Positions 34,231 through 46,800 of a stretch of DNA of 64,000 nucleotides are shown one piece after another. The position numbers and the translations under genes were made by a program. The stretch's first letter is position 1, and the number at the start of each line of letters is the position of its first letter. The notes beneath the pieces were generated by a model. It had not been told where the DNA came from. It saw nothing but the letters and a program-made list of their open reading frames with translations, and searched no databases. Source of the stretch: Pisolithus tinctorius (lineage: Eukaryota > Basidiomycota > Agaricomycetes > Boletales > Pisolithaceae); contig JANFAH010000006.1 of the NCBI GenBank assembly GCA_024663395.1, forward strand, positions 372,001 through 436,000, in the 5' to 3' direction.

Positions 34231-34514
34231 CTACTACTTAGTGGGTTAGTACTGGTAGCAATGGGAGGAGTTGCTGGCACTTGGCGTAGACCGTTTTGCA
34301 TGGTAAATATGTGCTACGCGTGCCTGCGAGTTCGGAACGCGAATGGACCGTCCACTAGGGCAGGGCGGGTTTTCGTTTATCAAGCCGGGGCCCGCACTTT
34401 GGGAGCCGATGGGGGCCTAGGGAACTTTGCGGAGACGGAATTTGTTCGTTATCAACAGCAGCCCCGAACAACTGCCCGACAGCACAGTCCCTGCCCACGG
34501 TGCGACTGCGAATA

Positions 34515-36331
34515 ATGCATCACCAAGAAGTAGACGAAGAGACTCCCCTGATACCAACGCCAAACGACGCTCAGGATGGGAGCCCGAAAGTGACAAGAAC
34601 TCCACTACCATGGAAGCAATTTTTCATCGTTTTATTACTGCAACTGTCAGAGCCTCTGACATCGCAGGTGATTGCACCATTCTTGCCCCAGGTGAGTAAG
34701 CTACCGTGAATGCGACGTGAATGCGACATCTCAGGTTCCACCTTAAGCTCATCAGAGACATCGGTGTCACACATGGTGACGATTCCAGCATAGGATATTA
34801 TGTTGGCTTGGTGGTAAGTCCTTCGTTTTAGAAGTGGTGAACTATGACTTCAAGTGCATGTTCTTCCCTAAGCATTCTGTATTCTTCATGACCGAGGCCT
34901 GCACGATATTCCACTGGAGTCGTGCGTCGGACATGATTGGGCGCAAACCAGTGCTCATGACCGGGCTTCTCGGTCTCTCGATGTCGATGTATTGCTTCGG
35001 ACTATCTAAAACATTTTTAGGCCTCCTTTTCAGGTGCGTTGTGTGATTGTGTGATTATGTTTGCTTTGGAGACCATGGAGCTGATTAAATTTCTCTTGAT
35101 GAAGTCGTTGTTTGAATGGTGCCCTGAATGGGAACATTGGAGTCATGAAGAGTATGATAGCAGAACTCACCGATCCAACGAATATGGCTCTGGCATGTAG
35201 TTTCCTTCCTCTCACGTGGTTTTTTGGAACCACAATTGGGTTCGTTCCATACCAGTTCACCTGCAGCTATCCAGTCCGTTCTGATTTCATCAAGGCCACT
35301 TATCGGTGGATTATTAGAACATCCGGCAGAGAAGTATCCCGGGGTTTTTGGAGGCTCCACATTCTTCGAGACATACCCATATTTCCTTCCGTGCTCAGTT
35401 TCCGCAACGTTTGCTGTGATATGTTGGTTTGTCGCTTATTTCTTCCTGAAGGAGGTTAGTTCCGCCGCCGTTTTCTTGTTAGACCTAGGCTGATCATCAC
35501 ACGTGCAGACCACCACACCGCAAATGTCTGCGAAAGACTACTTCTTGAGGCGCAAATCCAAGCCTAAGGGACCGAACGGAGGATTACCAGCAACAACGGA
35601 GAACGGCGTTCATTGCGATAATAACGAGGGCCAACTGCCTCTTCGGAAACTCTTGGTTCCAAACGTGTTGATTGCCGCGGGCTGTTATGCCTGCTTCGCA
35701 TTCTCCGACATTGCTGCCCGAACTGTGTTACCCGTGTACTTTACAATTCCTATAGAAATGGGTGGACTGGGACTTCGCCCTTCGGCCATCGGTACCATCC
35801 TTTCACTACAGGGATTTGCCAGTGGTTTCTGCCAAACGCTTCTCTTTGCGCGCTTACATGATCGATTGGGCCCCAAAAATCTATACCTCGTGGGATCATC
35901 CTTATTCCTCCCCGCGATCGTTTTCTTCCCTGTGACGGCTTGGGTGGCACGAGAGAGGGGACTGGATTATGTTGTCTGGACCCTTGTTGGAACCCAGATG
36001 ATGTTATTCGTGTTTGCAGGTTTCTCGTTCAGTGAGCATCAATTTCTTTGCACCATTTCTAGTGACTCACGAATTGTGATTAGCCGTTACCTTCATATAC
36101 GTTAACGCGGCAGCCCCGAACCGCGCTTCTATTGGTGCAACTAACGGCCTTGCACAGATGATGGTGTCCGTGACGCGTGCGCTCGGCCCTATAGGCGCTA
36201 ACTCGGCGTTTTCGTTGAGTATCCAAAAGCATGTGATGGGTGGTTACTTCGTGTACTGGTTGATGCTAGTGATGGCGAGCGTTACGTTCGGAATGGGGTT
36301 CCTCTTACCGAAAAAACCATGGACGGTTTGA
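34515..36331 (+). CDS. Major facilitator superfamily transporter, copy 2
   Basis: This has the same exon layout and motifs as copy 1. The N-terminus is MHHQEVDEETPLIPTPND, with an acidic start similar to the other two, followed by SRASDMIGRKPVLMTGLLG, CLNGALNGNIGVMKSMIAE, PLIGGLLEHPAEKYP, GGLGLRPSAIGTILSLQG and KPWTV at the end. All introns are at matching positions with intact GT-AG sites, so the gene looks functional. The central loop and helices differ from copy 1 at scattered positions, as expected for diverging paralogues. Confidence 0.87.
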
Positions 36332-37159
36332 GGGCCGTCTTGCACGGCCCTTTGCGCGCAAAACGTAAAAAGACGCACTTCTAACTCTCAAATGTAGACC
36401 AATACATGCATTGGTAGCCTGTACTGTGTACATACTGCAGAGTACTTCCAAGTATATGTACCTACGGCAGGTAGGTTTACCGGATACTGGTCACCGGTTC
36501 ATAAGACAGTAATGTGGATAGCACTGTGGGTCTGGATGGTCGAGTTCACGATCGCTGAAGTAGCAGGTATATGTATCATCCTAGACTACCGGCTCAACTG
36601 ACCTTAGCACTTTCGACTATGCTTGCTTCCCATTTTCGTCAAGCCGTACCGTCCAAGTCAAACTTTATCTGCTTCGCCAGCCGCACGATGCCAATAAATG
36701 GCATATTATATCTCCATCGACATAATTGAATACTATAGGAGATGGACAGGCCGTGTGATGTCTGCTGTTCCTTCTTCATTTCTCCCTTGAAATTATGAAG
36801 CAATGGTTACAGATACCCGACCTTACAACCTTGGCAGCTGCATTATGTATGAGCACCACCATGCGCGGTCACCGCTTGGTGGGACTTCACAGTTCAAGCT
36901 TTACCTTTCGGTGAGGCAGTTGGATGGTTGTGAATTCAGTATCTGATCTTTATCTCGCTGTTGCGTGGTCACGGTGCGTGTCCTCTGCTGTTGACTCTGG
37001 CAGGGTCGTAGCGCGGCTGCCTCGCTCCATCTTCACTTTCCACACGATGCCCGTATATGTATTGGGCCTCTGTCAGTTACCTCCCCCCTGTGTGGTCTCC
37101 AGTCCTTAAGTTGAATAACCTTCTCGTCGGGTGTCTTCCATCAAGCCGTCATCTCCAAG
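36332..37159. other. Unit 2 downstream region with a relic of the 41521 gene start
   Basis: Matches to the 5' region of the gene at 41521 are visible (a CACGATGCCAATAAATGG block near 36685 and a CCTTGAAATTATGAAG block near 36790), but the coding exons are missing. No intact gene. Confidence 0.55.
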
Positions 37160-38160
37160 ACTTTTCACTGCATGTACAAAATTGCTGTTCACTGTTCTGG
37201 TTGCACCTCCCTGCCTGGTGAATTCAGAATCTATACTCCGTTCAATGATAGTATCCTGCCTGACGATACTGTAGGTTTTGTCGTCGCAAAGGCGCATCTG
37301 GCGTCTGCCATGCCTCAGGAGATGACCTTGCTGGAGGTCTCACAGTTTCTTGTCTTTCCCGGAGAGCCCTCTTCTGATCTCTACGAGCATTATCTTCCTG
37401 ACTACCCTGTTTCATTTGTGGTTGGTCTAGGGCTCAAAGTTTCGCCTTGCTATCGGGCGATGTTTCCAAGGATTATGTTAGAGACAGCCGCAAAACCTCT
37501 GTCGTTCAGTAAGTACGGTCGTCTTTACTCGCGTGGGTGCTGTGTTCCTGCTTCTCGGGCGTAGGTGCATATTCGGTGGCAACGGGGCGCGTTGGAAGCG
37601 AACACCCTCTCCAGCTGCCGATACTACCGTTCAGTACGTTGGCATCTTCTCTGGGATCACTGGCGTGAGGGGGCTTCCCGTGCCTTTTGAGAGTATTGTT
37701 CTTAATGTTGGGGTTCAGGAGTGACTTATGGGTGCAGTGCCGTAGCCTGCAGTGGGGGAACGAAATTTCAGTTCATTTACTGTGGAGTACGGCGGGTCTA
37801 GTGGAAGCATGTCTGCTCTGATTGAATGCACCGTAGGAATTCATCTTCTGAATCAGCTGCTTCCTCTGTCGCCGTCCCGTGGGCACCATTTTTCTCCTCT
37901 GGATCTTCTACTGGTGAGAGTAGTGGGCCGGGTTTCCTCCCTTCATCTGTCACATGCAACAGTGGTAGTGTTGAATGTGCAGACGTCGGGGAGTCTCTTC
38001 GTGATCATGGAGTTGCTCCGTCCATGGTCAACACGTCTTCCGCCACCACCGAGGACTCAACGATATGTCCCGCCCTGTGAACACGATCCCTTCCGTCGAC
38101 GAGGTTGGTGACACTGTGGGAGGGAAGGCGAAGCGCAAGGGAAACACCAACTGCGTTTAG
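37160..38160 (+). pseudogene. Relic of an unnamed mushroom protein family
   Basis: The plus strand shows ordered but interrupted blocks: IAVHCSGCTSLPGEF, IYTPFNDSILPDDTVGFVVAKAH, FLVFPGEPSSDLYEHYLPD, then a separate frame with VQYVGIFSGITGVRGLPVPF and SIVLNVG, then NFSSFTVEYGG and a Ser-rich end. They look like one protein of beta-rich character, of a kind I associate with expanded families in mushroom genomes. At least two frame changes without splice sites suggest decay. A more degraded version is at about 33290-33930. Confidence 0.35.
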
Positions 38161-39379
38161 ATAAGTTGTATCTCATCTGCTGTATTCTGTGGACTTCACC
38201 CTTTTTGCCGAAGATATAGGTAATGAGAAAATTGGTGTGTTCTTACATTGCGTGCCCAGTACTGTACGGTACCTTCTGACCCGCTCCAATATCATGTAGT
38301 TTTTCTGTTGCATACATTGAACAGAAAGTGCATTGTCTTCACACTGTATGCTTTTCTGATTGCACCCGTCGTCGCTCCGCTTATGCTCTCCCGGGTTCCG
38401 CAGGTGTATCTGGTATCCATTATGGGCTTCTTCCTATCATGATTTATGAGTGTCACTCTGGACAGGTATGTCTGACAACAGATGATTAACAGGGCTCATT
38501 TCCACCCCCCGGTTGATGTGGGGGAAACAAAGAGCTGGCCGGGATGGGATCCTCCTGCTCACTGGGGAAGTGCCGGGTTTGTGCTGTGGTTCGTACGGCC
38601 GCCGCATCTGCATGATGTCCCCCCCTCCTTTGCCGTCCCAGGTTGAGGCTCTCACCCACCATCCGGAGATCTCTGGCCATTCAGGGACAAATGTATAAAT
38701 CTTCTCACAAAAATTCTACCGCCCGCTGGCTGTTGCACGATAGCTATATGCAAAACATTTCCAACACAGATTGGGCTGTCCAGTTCCCAGAAGGTTGGAT
38801 AGCTGACGTAAGCAGGGCCTTTTCTGCGGTCGATCTCTTTGCGGTTGGCCGTCAACATTTTCGCGAGGTATCTGCTAATGTGCCAACTGATTCATTCGTT
38901 CTTCGGGATGCGGCAGCTGCCAAGGTGGCCACAATTACTATGTCTTTCGGCAACGCGTTGTCCGTTCAGGCTGGTGGGAGACAATTACAGCATATCTCTC
39001 GCCGTGACTGGGATGAACCAGACGTGTCAGCCAAATTTGGGAGTGTCAAACATTCCGGCCCGGAAGCCGGTGGCAACTATCCCAGTCTCCCACCCACCCT
39101 TGCTCCTTCCACCGCTTCTGCGTTGCTATGACGTAGTGGGTTACGACTTACAAAGTACAGCATCGGCGGGGGTTGCTGGCACTTGGCGTAGACCGTTCTG
39201 CATGGCAAGTGTGTGCTGTGTGTCTGCGCGTTTGGAACGCGAATAGACAACTCACCAGGGCGGTGCAGGTTTTCATTTAGTATTGGCAGCCGATGAAGGT
39301 CCGGGGAACTTTGCGGAGGCGAATTTGCTTGTTATCAACAGCAATCGCGAACTCCCTCCCCACGATACGACTGTGAACA
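38161..39379. other. Unit 2 tail and 5' flank of transporter copy 3
   Basis: The region 38700-39080 matches 33920-34210 in unit 1 and holds an open frame (38643-39131) of unrecognised sequence. From about 39170 the sequence is the shared 5' flank of the transporter copies. Confidence 0.45.
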
Positions 39380-41193
39380 ATGCATCCCCAAGAAGTAGAT
39401 GAGGAGACTCCCCTGATACCAACACCTAATGGTGTTCAGGATGGGAGCCCGAAAGCGGCAAGAACTCCTCTACCATGGCGGCAATTTTCCATTCTTTTAT
39501 TACTGCAATTGTCAGAGCCTCTGACATCGCAGGTGATTGCACCATTCTTGCCCCAGGTGAGTGAGTTACGCGCAGCACCATTTCGCACCAATTCGACATC
39601 TCAGGTTCCACCTTAAGCTCATCAGGGACATCGGTATCACACATGGTGATGATTCTAGCTTAGGATACTACGTTGGCTTGGTGGTCAGTCTTATGTTTTA
39701 GAAGCGACAAACAATGACTCCGAGCGTCTGATCTTCTTATAGCATTCTCTGTTCTTTATGACCGAGGCGTGCACGATATTCCATTGGAGTCGTGCGTCGG
39801 ACATGATCGGGCGCAAACCAGTGCTCATGACCGGGCTTCTTGGTCTTGCGGTGTCGATGTATTGCTTCGGACTATCTAAAACGTTTTTGGGCCTCCTTTT
39901 TAGGTACGTTGTGCGATTACGTTCTCTCCAGGGACCAGGATGCTTAAACTACTCTTGATGAAGCCGTTGTCTGAGTGGTGCCCTGAATGGGAACATTGGG
40001 GTCATGAAGAGCATGATAGTAGAAATCACCGATTCAACGAATTTAGCTCTGGCATGCGGTTTCACGCCTCTTGCTTGGTTTGTTGGAACCACAATTGGGT
40101 TCGTTCCATAGCAGTATACTGTGCACAGTTATCCAGTTCGTTCTGATCCTATCAAGGCCACTTATCGGTGGATTACTAGAACGTCCAGCGGAGAAATACC
40201 CCACAGTTTTTGGAGGCACCACATTCTTCAAGACATACCCATATTTCCTTCCGTGCTTAATGTCCTCAACTTTTGCTGTGCTATGCTGGTTTATCGCTTA
40301 TTTCTTGCTGGAGGAGGTTAGTTCGCCATCGTTTTTCTCATTGGAATTGGGCTGATCATCACACCTATAGACTACCACGCCGCAAATGTCTGCAAAAGAT
40401 TACATCCTTGGTCGCAAGCCCAAGCCTCAGGGACCGAACGGGGGATTACCAACAGCAACGGCGAACGGCGTTCATTGCGATAAAAACGAGGAACAACTGC
40501 CTCTTCGGAAACTCTTGGTTCCTAACGTGTTGATTGCCGCAGGCTGTTATGCCTGCCTTGCCTTCTCCGACATCGCTTCCCGAACTGTGTTACCCGTGTA
40601 CTTCACAGTTCCTATAGAAATGGGTGGACTGGGACTTGGCCCTTCGGCCATCGGTACCATTCTTTCACTACAAGGACTTACCAGTGGCGTCTGCCAAACG
40701 CTTTTCTTTGCGTGCTTACATGATCGATTGGGCCCTAAAAACTTATACTTCATGGGATCATCTTTGTATTTCCCTGCGATCATTCTCTTCCCTCTGACGG
40801 CTTGGGTAGCGCGCATGAGAGGACTAGACTACGTTGTCTGGGTCCTTGTTGGGTCTCAGATGATATTATTCGTGATTGCAGGTTTCGCGTTCAGTGAGGG
40901 TCGATTCTTTTGTACCGTTTCTAGTGACTCACGAATGGCGATTAGGTGTCACTTTCGTATATATCAGCGCGGCAGCCCCGAACCGCGCTTCTATTGGTGC
41001 AACTAATGGTCTTGCACAGATGATGGCGTCTGTGATGCGTGCGTTAGGCCCTGCAAGCGCCAACTCGGCGTTTTCGTTGAGTATCCAAAGACATGTGATG
41101 GGGGGTTACTTCGTGTACTGGATGATGATGGTGATGGCGAGCGTTTCGGTCGGAATGGGGTTCCTCTTACCGAAAAAACCGTGGAGGGTTTGA
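39380..41193 (+). CDS. Major facilitator superfamily transporter, copy 3
   Basis: This is the third paralogue with the same exon structure. It starts MHPQEVDEETPLIPTPNG and continues with LIRDIGITHGDDSSLGYYVG, SRASDMIGRKPVLMTGLLG, PLIGGLLERPAEKYP, GGLGLGPSAIGTILSLQG and AAAPNRASIGATNGLAQMM, ending KPWRV. Introns and phases match copies 1 and 2 and the frame is intact. It lies 327 bp upstream of the intact gene at 41521, probably the ancestral neighbour arrangement. Confidence 0.87.
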
Positions 41194-41520
41194 GGGCCGT
41201 TTGCACGGCCCTTCGCGCGCAAAATGTGGAAAACGCGCCGCTAACTCTCACTTGTACTAATGTAAATGTTCGTAGGTAGCGTATGCATACCGTAGAATTC
41301 TTCCAAACATATTCAGAGCAGACAAGTTTGCCGCAGAAGTACCTGTCGCCGATTCATGAGACCGTAACATGTACAGCATTGCTGCAAGTTTAGGTTGGGT
41401 ACTGAGTTCACTACTGTCCCTACCAGCTTTCGATCATGCTTGCCACTTCCCATTTATGTCAAGTCACAGTCAATTGTAGCTGCTAGTAATAAGTTCAAGA
41501 ACTCAGCGTCTACCCGCACG
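41194..41520. other. Intergenic between transporter copy 3 and the next gene
   Basis: These 327 bp are shared in part with the regions after copies 1 and 2. No gene is visible. Confidence 0.5.
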
Positions 41521-43712
41521 ATGCCAATACAAGGCTCGATCAGTGTCACCGCAGACAATGTCGAGGAAGTTCTGAATCTTCCTGCACCCGAGCGGTTAAC
41601 CCAGGGGTTGAAAAAGGTCTTTTCCAAACTCTTAGAACCCAACCAGAGTATCAGGTTCCTGCGAGAGTACACGGTAACCCTTCTCCGCTGTTTGATAGTT
41701 TGCATATTTTTAACGGCTGTTAGACTGCGATCGAGCGCAGATTAAAGCGAGATCCCTCCTTTGCGGGCACGGGTTTGGATGCTTTCGGGAAGGCATGTGT
41801 TTCTGCGGGACTGGTCATGACGGTTTCGGCCTTCGTGTCGCGACCGCCGCCTTCGGCTGCGCAGTTTAGGGAATTCCAGCTCGCGCAGCAAAATGCCCTG
41901 GCATCTTTGTATCATATTTGTGTAGGTGTTGATTCGGCAGAACGAATTGATGTAGAAGACCAGATTTTGACTCTCGGTGTGACAGCCCGCCTGATGCCTG
42001 TGAGTACTTCCATATTTTTCCCCTTGAAATTATGAAGCAATGGTTATAGATACTTGACCACGACAATTGGGACTTGCGATCCCTGTCAGCCTGTATTCTC
42101 ATCACACTCGCCGCTGATACTGCGTACGTGGGGTGCTTAACTACTTCTACACGAGGGGAGATCGCGGTCTGCTTGTGTTTGGTAGTTTTGCGAGACTTGG
42201 AGAGAATAGCTGACCGCATTGAGAACCATCCCACTAAAGTACGTTCTGTTTTCTCAAGTGCCTTGGCTTGGTAGTGAAGCATAAAGTAGATGCTCGGTGC
42301 CGTGGATATCAACGAATTCCATTCCCCGCTTGCACACCAGCAACACGTTTTGCGTGGTATTGGTGACTTTTTGAAGCCACATCCACCTCACACTTCCAAG
42401 CTCCGCCTCGACTTATTGAAAGAAAGGCCCGAGATACTCGATTACTTGTTCGATTGTGCTACCATGCCAGGTCTGCCCGGCTACCCCCTGAGCGCTGCTA
42501 ATGCTACCGCTTGCGAAGTACTGGCGAGGTTAATCGAATGGCCTCCACATCTTGTTCCGGGTGTATCGACACAGGTGGACTCCGCCATCAAGGCACGAGA
42601 GTGGAAAATCCTGTCACAGTGTCTCACTATCGTCACTTCACGGGAAGATTGGATGGAGAAGATAGTCGAAGTCTGGATGAATGTGGTGGAAACCACCCAC
42701 CAAGATATTAAAGCGTATGGTTCTCGTATATGCGTTTTTTCCTGCTCCTCTGAGACTTTCCCTTCAGGATGTTTGAAGAACACTTGGAGGGGCCGCCGTT
42801 GGATGAAGCCGTCGAATCCGTTTGTCAACATAGAGGTGAGTTTGGAGGGAGTTGTTAAGGTGGGATGATGAGCTTACGCTCCGTAGGGACGGTACGCGTG
42901 AACTTACTACGAATCATTATCAATTTAACCCATGCGGCCGAATCCTGCGGTATCTCCAACGCTGACATAGAGTCTTTCCTGCACATTGCATACACAGCGT
43001 CTAGTAAGGTCCTTCCGCGAGAGGAGTCTTACCGTCGACACGATTACCTGATGTATATGGAGCGCGGCGCGGTGAGTTTCAAGCTCTCGATTCACTCCAG
43101 TATCTTCACGAGAACATTTATTCACTATTAAAGGATCACGGCGAGTGCATCTTGGGACCAACGGCCCTTGCACGACTGCTCGTCCTGCTTGCTCAGCGCA
43201 AAACCCTTAACAGTATCCAGGGATTGAAGAAACCACCCAATGGGCTATCTTCGTCCACATGTCTCAATCACGTACAGCACATCACAAATCCTGATGTCAT
43301 ACGGCGGTTCCTGACTATTGCGTTGGAACGCGTGAAGGCCAATACTTCTGTGGGACGCGAACGCGCGAGCAAGACACAATACGAATTGGCGCGGCACGCA
43401 TTCGCAACCTCGGCAGAGCTAGCCGCGGCTTTGGTAGCATTGGACATTCACACTCAGGGTCAGTACAGTAAAGAAGTCGTCGGCGCTCGAAGGGAATTGG
43501 TTATCGCTTTGGGGAACGCGTCTGAGATGGCGTTGAGACAGAACGTGTATTTGATGGGGCTGAGCTTTGCATTTGGTGCCCTTAGCGCTGCTGAAAACAT
43601 TCCTGATAGCGAAGGCTTGGACCCAGCGATAGTAGAGAAGAATAGGCGACGTGTTATCTTGGCAGAGGAAGGGAGGCATAGTTTCTTTGCCAGCCTATCA
43701 GCGCCTACGTAG
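41521..43712 (+). CDS. Unknown large helical protein
   Basis: From ATG 41521 (MPIQGSISVTADNVEEV) I can join several exons with consistent phases: DPSFAGTGLDAFGKACVSAG, AERIDVEDQILTLGVTARLM, ILDHDNWDLRSLSACILIT, then MLGAVDINEFHSPLAHQQ, LLKERPEILDYLFDCATM, MFEEHLEGPPLDEAVESV, VNLLRIIINLTHAAESCG and the long last exon with GPTALARLLVLLAQRKTL and ASKTQYELARHAFATSAEL. The predicted product is about 640 residues and almost entirely alpha-helical, in the style of a HEAT/ARM solenoid. I do not recognise the family. Its 5' end has been copied with the transporter units. SF3B1 follows 126 bp downstream on the same strand. Confidence 0.7.
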
Positions 43713-43838
43713 GAGATTTAGGGGTTATAGATTACTAAGATTTGTTTGTACGTGTTTGGTGTATTGTTATTCAGACTCAGCTGCTGCTGGGCTCGGCATT
43801 GAGACGAGTCGGTGACCGTCCTTTGAAGCATAGCTGCC

Positions 43839-46800
43839 ATGTCGCCAACGAACTCACCGAGGCTAGTGGACTCTTTCACAGCACCAAAGGAGGTCTTGCA
43901 AGAGTTTGCAGAACTTGCAGAGGAGGACAATGTTGACCCATTTGCTGAAACAGCCTCCAAACGTCAAATTGCAGCTAGGCAGTCTGACTATCACAACCGT
44001 CGTTTCAACCGGGTCGCACAAGATGGTGTCGACGTCTTCAAGCAGGTGGATGAGGGTGCAGAGGTAGAGGGCGGCTACAAGGATGCGATGAGGTTGGCTA
44101 GACTGGAGCAAGAGGAGGCCCGGGTGCGGAGGGCAATCGAAGAAAAAGAGAGGAAGGAGAGAGAAGAGGGGAAGATGAAAATGGATTTGGACAAGACTCC
44201 TCCCGCTGCAGAGCTTCAGGACGTCGCAATGGAACTCGCTGCTGCTAAGGAGTTGGCTGAGGCCCGGGAGCGGGAGGCAGCGTCGGGTGTAAAGCGAAAA
44301 CGCAGGTGGGATGTCACTGAGCCTACCGACGAAAACGTAGACCCAAATAAGCCTGACCAGGGCGAGTGGTCGAAGGACGCACTCGAGGCTTCTGCACCGA
44401 AAAAGAGGCGCTCTCGTTGGGACGCCACGCCGGCGGAAAATATAACTGCTGTGGGCGAAACCCCCAAGCGTTCTCGCTGGGACCAAGTTGCCCCCGTACA
44501 TGAAGCCCCTATGACCCAAATTATCATGAATGCCCCCGGCATTATGCACGACGACAAGCACAACCGCTACCTTACGGACGAAGAACTGGACGCCATTCTT
44601 CCGTCTTCAGGGTACGTCATTGTCACTCCTCCGCCAGGCTATGCGCCGATGGTTGCACCTCGGAAGTTGATGCCCCCATCTGTAACCGAAGTTGGGGGCT
44701 TCCATATCCAAGAGTCTTCTGACGCTGCAGCAATAGCTGCGGCAGCAGGTTTGGCGCCAGAACTTCCCACCGAGATACCTGGCGTGGGTAATCTTGCATT
44801 TTTCAAGCCCGAGGATGCGCAGTACTTTGCCAAGATCCTCAAAGAGGAGGATGAGACACAGCTTTCGGTCGACGAAATGAAGGAACGCAAAATCATGCGA
44901 CTGCTGTTGAAAATTAAGAACGGCACCCCTCCCGTCCGTAAGACAGCACTTCGCCAGATTACGGACAAAGCTCGCGAGTTCGGTGCCGGTCCACTTTTCG
45001 ACAAGATCCTTCCACTTCTGATGGAGCGTACGTTGGAGGATCAGGAACGGCATCTCCTCGTCAAAGTCATCGACCGCGTCCTGTACAAACTTGACGACCT
45101 TGTACGGCCCTACGTTCATAAAATTCTAGTCGTTATCGAGCCGCTCCTTATAGACGAGGACTACTATGCTCGCGTTGAAGGCCGCGAGATCATTTCCAAC
45201 CTCGCGAAAGCGGCTGGCCTTGCACACATGATTTCCACCATGCGCCCAGACATTGACCATGCCGATGAATATGTGCGCAATACCACCGCCCGTGCCTTTT
45301 CCGTTGTCGCGTCTGCACTAGGTATCCCGGCATTGCTTCCCTTCCTCAAGGCCGTTTGTCGTAGTAAGAAGTCGTGGCAGGCTCGTCACACAGGTGTCCG
45401 TATCGTTCAGCAGATTGCCATCATGATGGGCTGCGCCGTGCTTCCTCACTTGCGCAGTCTCGTTGGCTGTATCGCTCACGGACTCACGGACGAACAGCAG
45501 AAAGTGAGGACAATGACTGCCCTTGCTATCGCTGCCCTAGCCGAAGCGGCTGCACCTTATGGAATCGAGTCTTTCGATGAAGTTCTACGGCCGCTGTGGC
45601 TTGGTATTCGCCAGCATCGCGGAAAGGGTCTTGCCGCCTTCTTGAAGGCAATTGGTTTCATCATTCCTCTCATGGACCCAGAATATGCTTCGTATTACAC
45701 GAAGGAGGTCACGGTCATCCTGATCCGTGAATTCCAGACGTCGGATGAAGAGATGAAGAAGATTGTCTTGAAGGTCGTTAAGCAATGCGCCGCCACTGAA
45801 GGTGTAACTGCTCAATACATTAAGCAAGACATTCTTCCGGACTTCTTCAAGTCGTTCTGGGTCCGTCGCATGGCGCTGGACAGGCGAAACTATCGTCAAG
45901 TGGTTGAAACGACTGTTGAACTCGCGCAAAAAGCCGGAGTTGCCGAGATTGTAGGGAGGATTGTGAACGAGTTGAAAGACGAAGCAGAACCCTACCGTAA
46001 AATGGTCATGGAAACTATCACGAAAGTCGTCGCCACTCTCGGTGCCTCCGATATCGACGAACGTTTGGAAGTCCGTCTAGTCGATGGTATCATATACTCC
46101 TTCCAGGAGCAGACTACGGAAGACCAAGTCATGCTGGACGGGTTCGGCACTGTCGTCAACGCTCTAGGTATCCGTGTCAAGCCGTACCTTACGCAGATCG
46201 TCTCTACTATCCTCTGGCGGTTGAACAACAAGAGCGCCAAAGTTCGTCAACAGGCCGCTGATCTCACCACGCGACTCGCTATCGTCATCAAGCAATGTGG
46301 CGAGGACCAGCTTTTGAGCAAGCTTGGACTTGTATTGTTCGAACAACTTGGAGAGGAGTATCCTGACACGCTCGGTAGTATCATTGCAGCCGAGGGTGCT
46401 ATCGCTAATGTGGTCGGTATGACACAAATGAACCCCCCAGTAAAAGATCTTCGTGAGTATTCATTACCTTTTGATTACTCAATGTCTGACCCATATATAG
46501 TTCCTCGAATGACCCCCATTCTTCGTAACCGTCACGAGAAGGTCCAAGAGGCGTCTATTAACTTGATCGGTCGTATCGCGGATCGTGGGGCCGAGTTTGT
46601 TCCAGCCCGAGAATGGATGCGTATCTGCTTCGAGTTGTTGGATCTCTTGAAAGCCCACAAGAAAGCCATCCGTCGTGCTGCTGTCAACTCGTTCGGATAC
46701 ATCGCAAAGAGTTTGGGTCCTCAAGACGTGCTTTCAGTTCTCCTTACCAATTTACGTGTGCAAGAGCGTCAGAGCCGTGTGTGCAGTACGGTTGCAATCG

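Larger units (their letters stand above)
29870..42030 (+). repeat. Tandem triplication of an MFS transporter unit (~4.5 and ~4.9 kb spacing)
   Basis: Start codons at 30062, 34515 and 39380 mark three similar units. Each has the same 5' flank (TTTGCGGAGACG-type block), the transporter exons and introns, and a 3' region with a CCTTGAAATTATGAAG block (about 32825, 36788, 42022). The 3' region derives from the 5' end of the unknown gene at 41521-43712, which is intact only after unit 3. Units 1 and 2 also share decayed sequence (33290-34230 and 37160-39080) that is absent after unit 3. Unit 1 carries an insertion of about 450 bp (roughly 31960-32405). Confidence 0.85.

Noticed and set aside
44216..44563. 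Long minus-strand frames opposite SF3B1
   Set aside because: They are shadows of the highly conserved plus-strand gene, with low-complexity composition mirroring its Lys/Glu-rich region.
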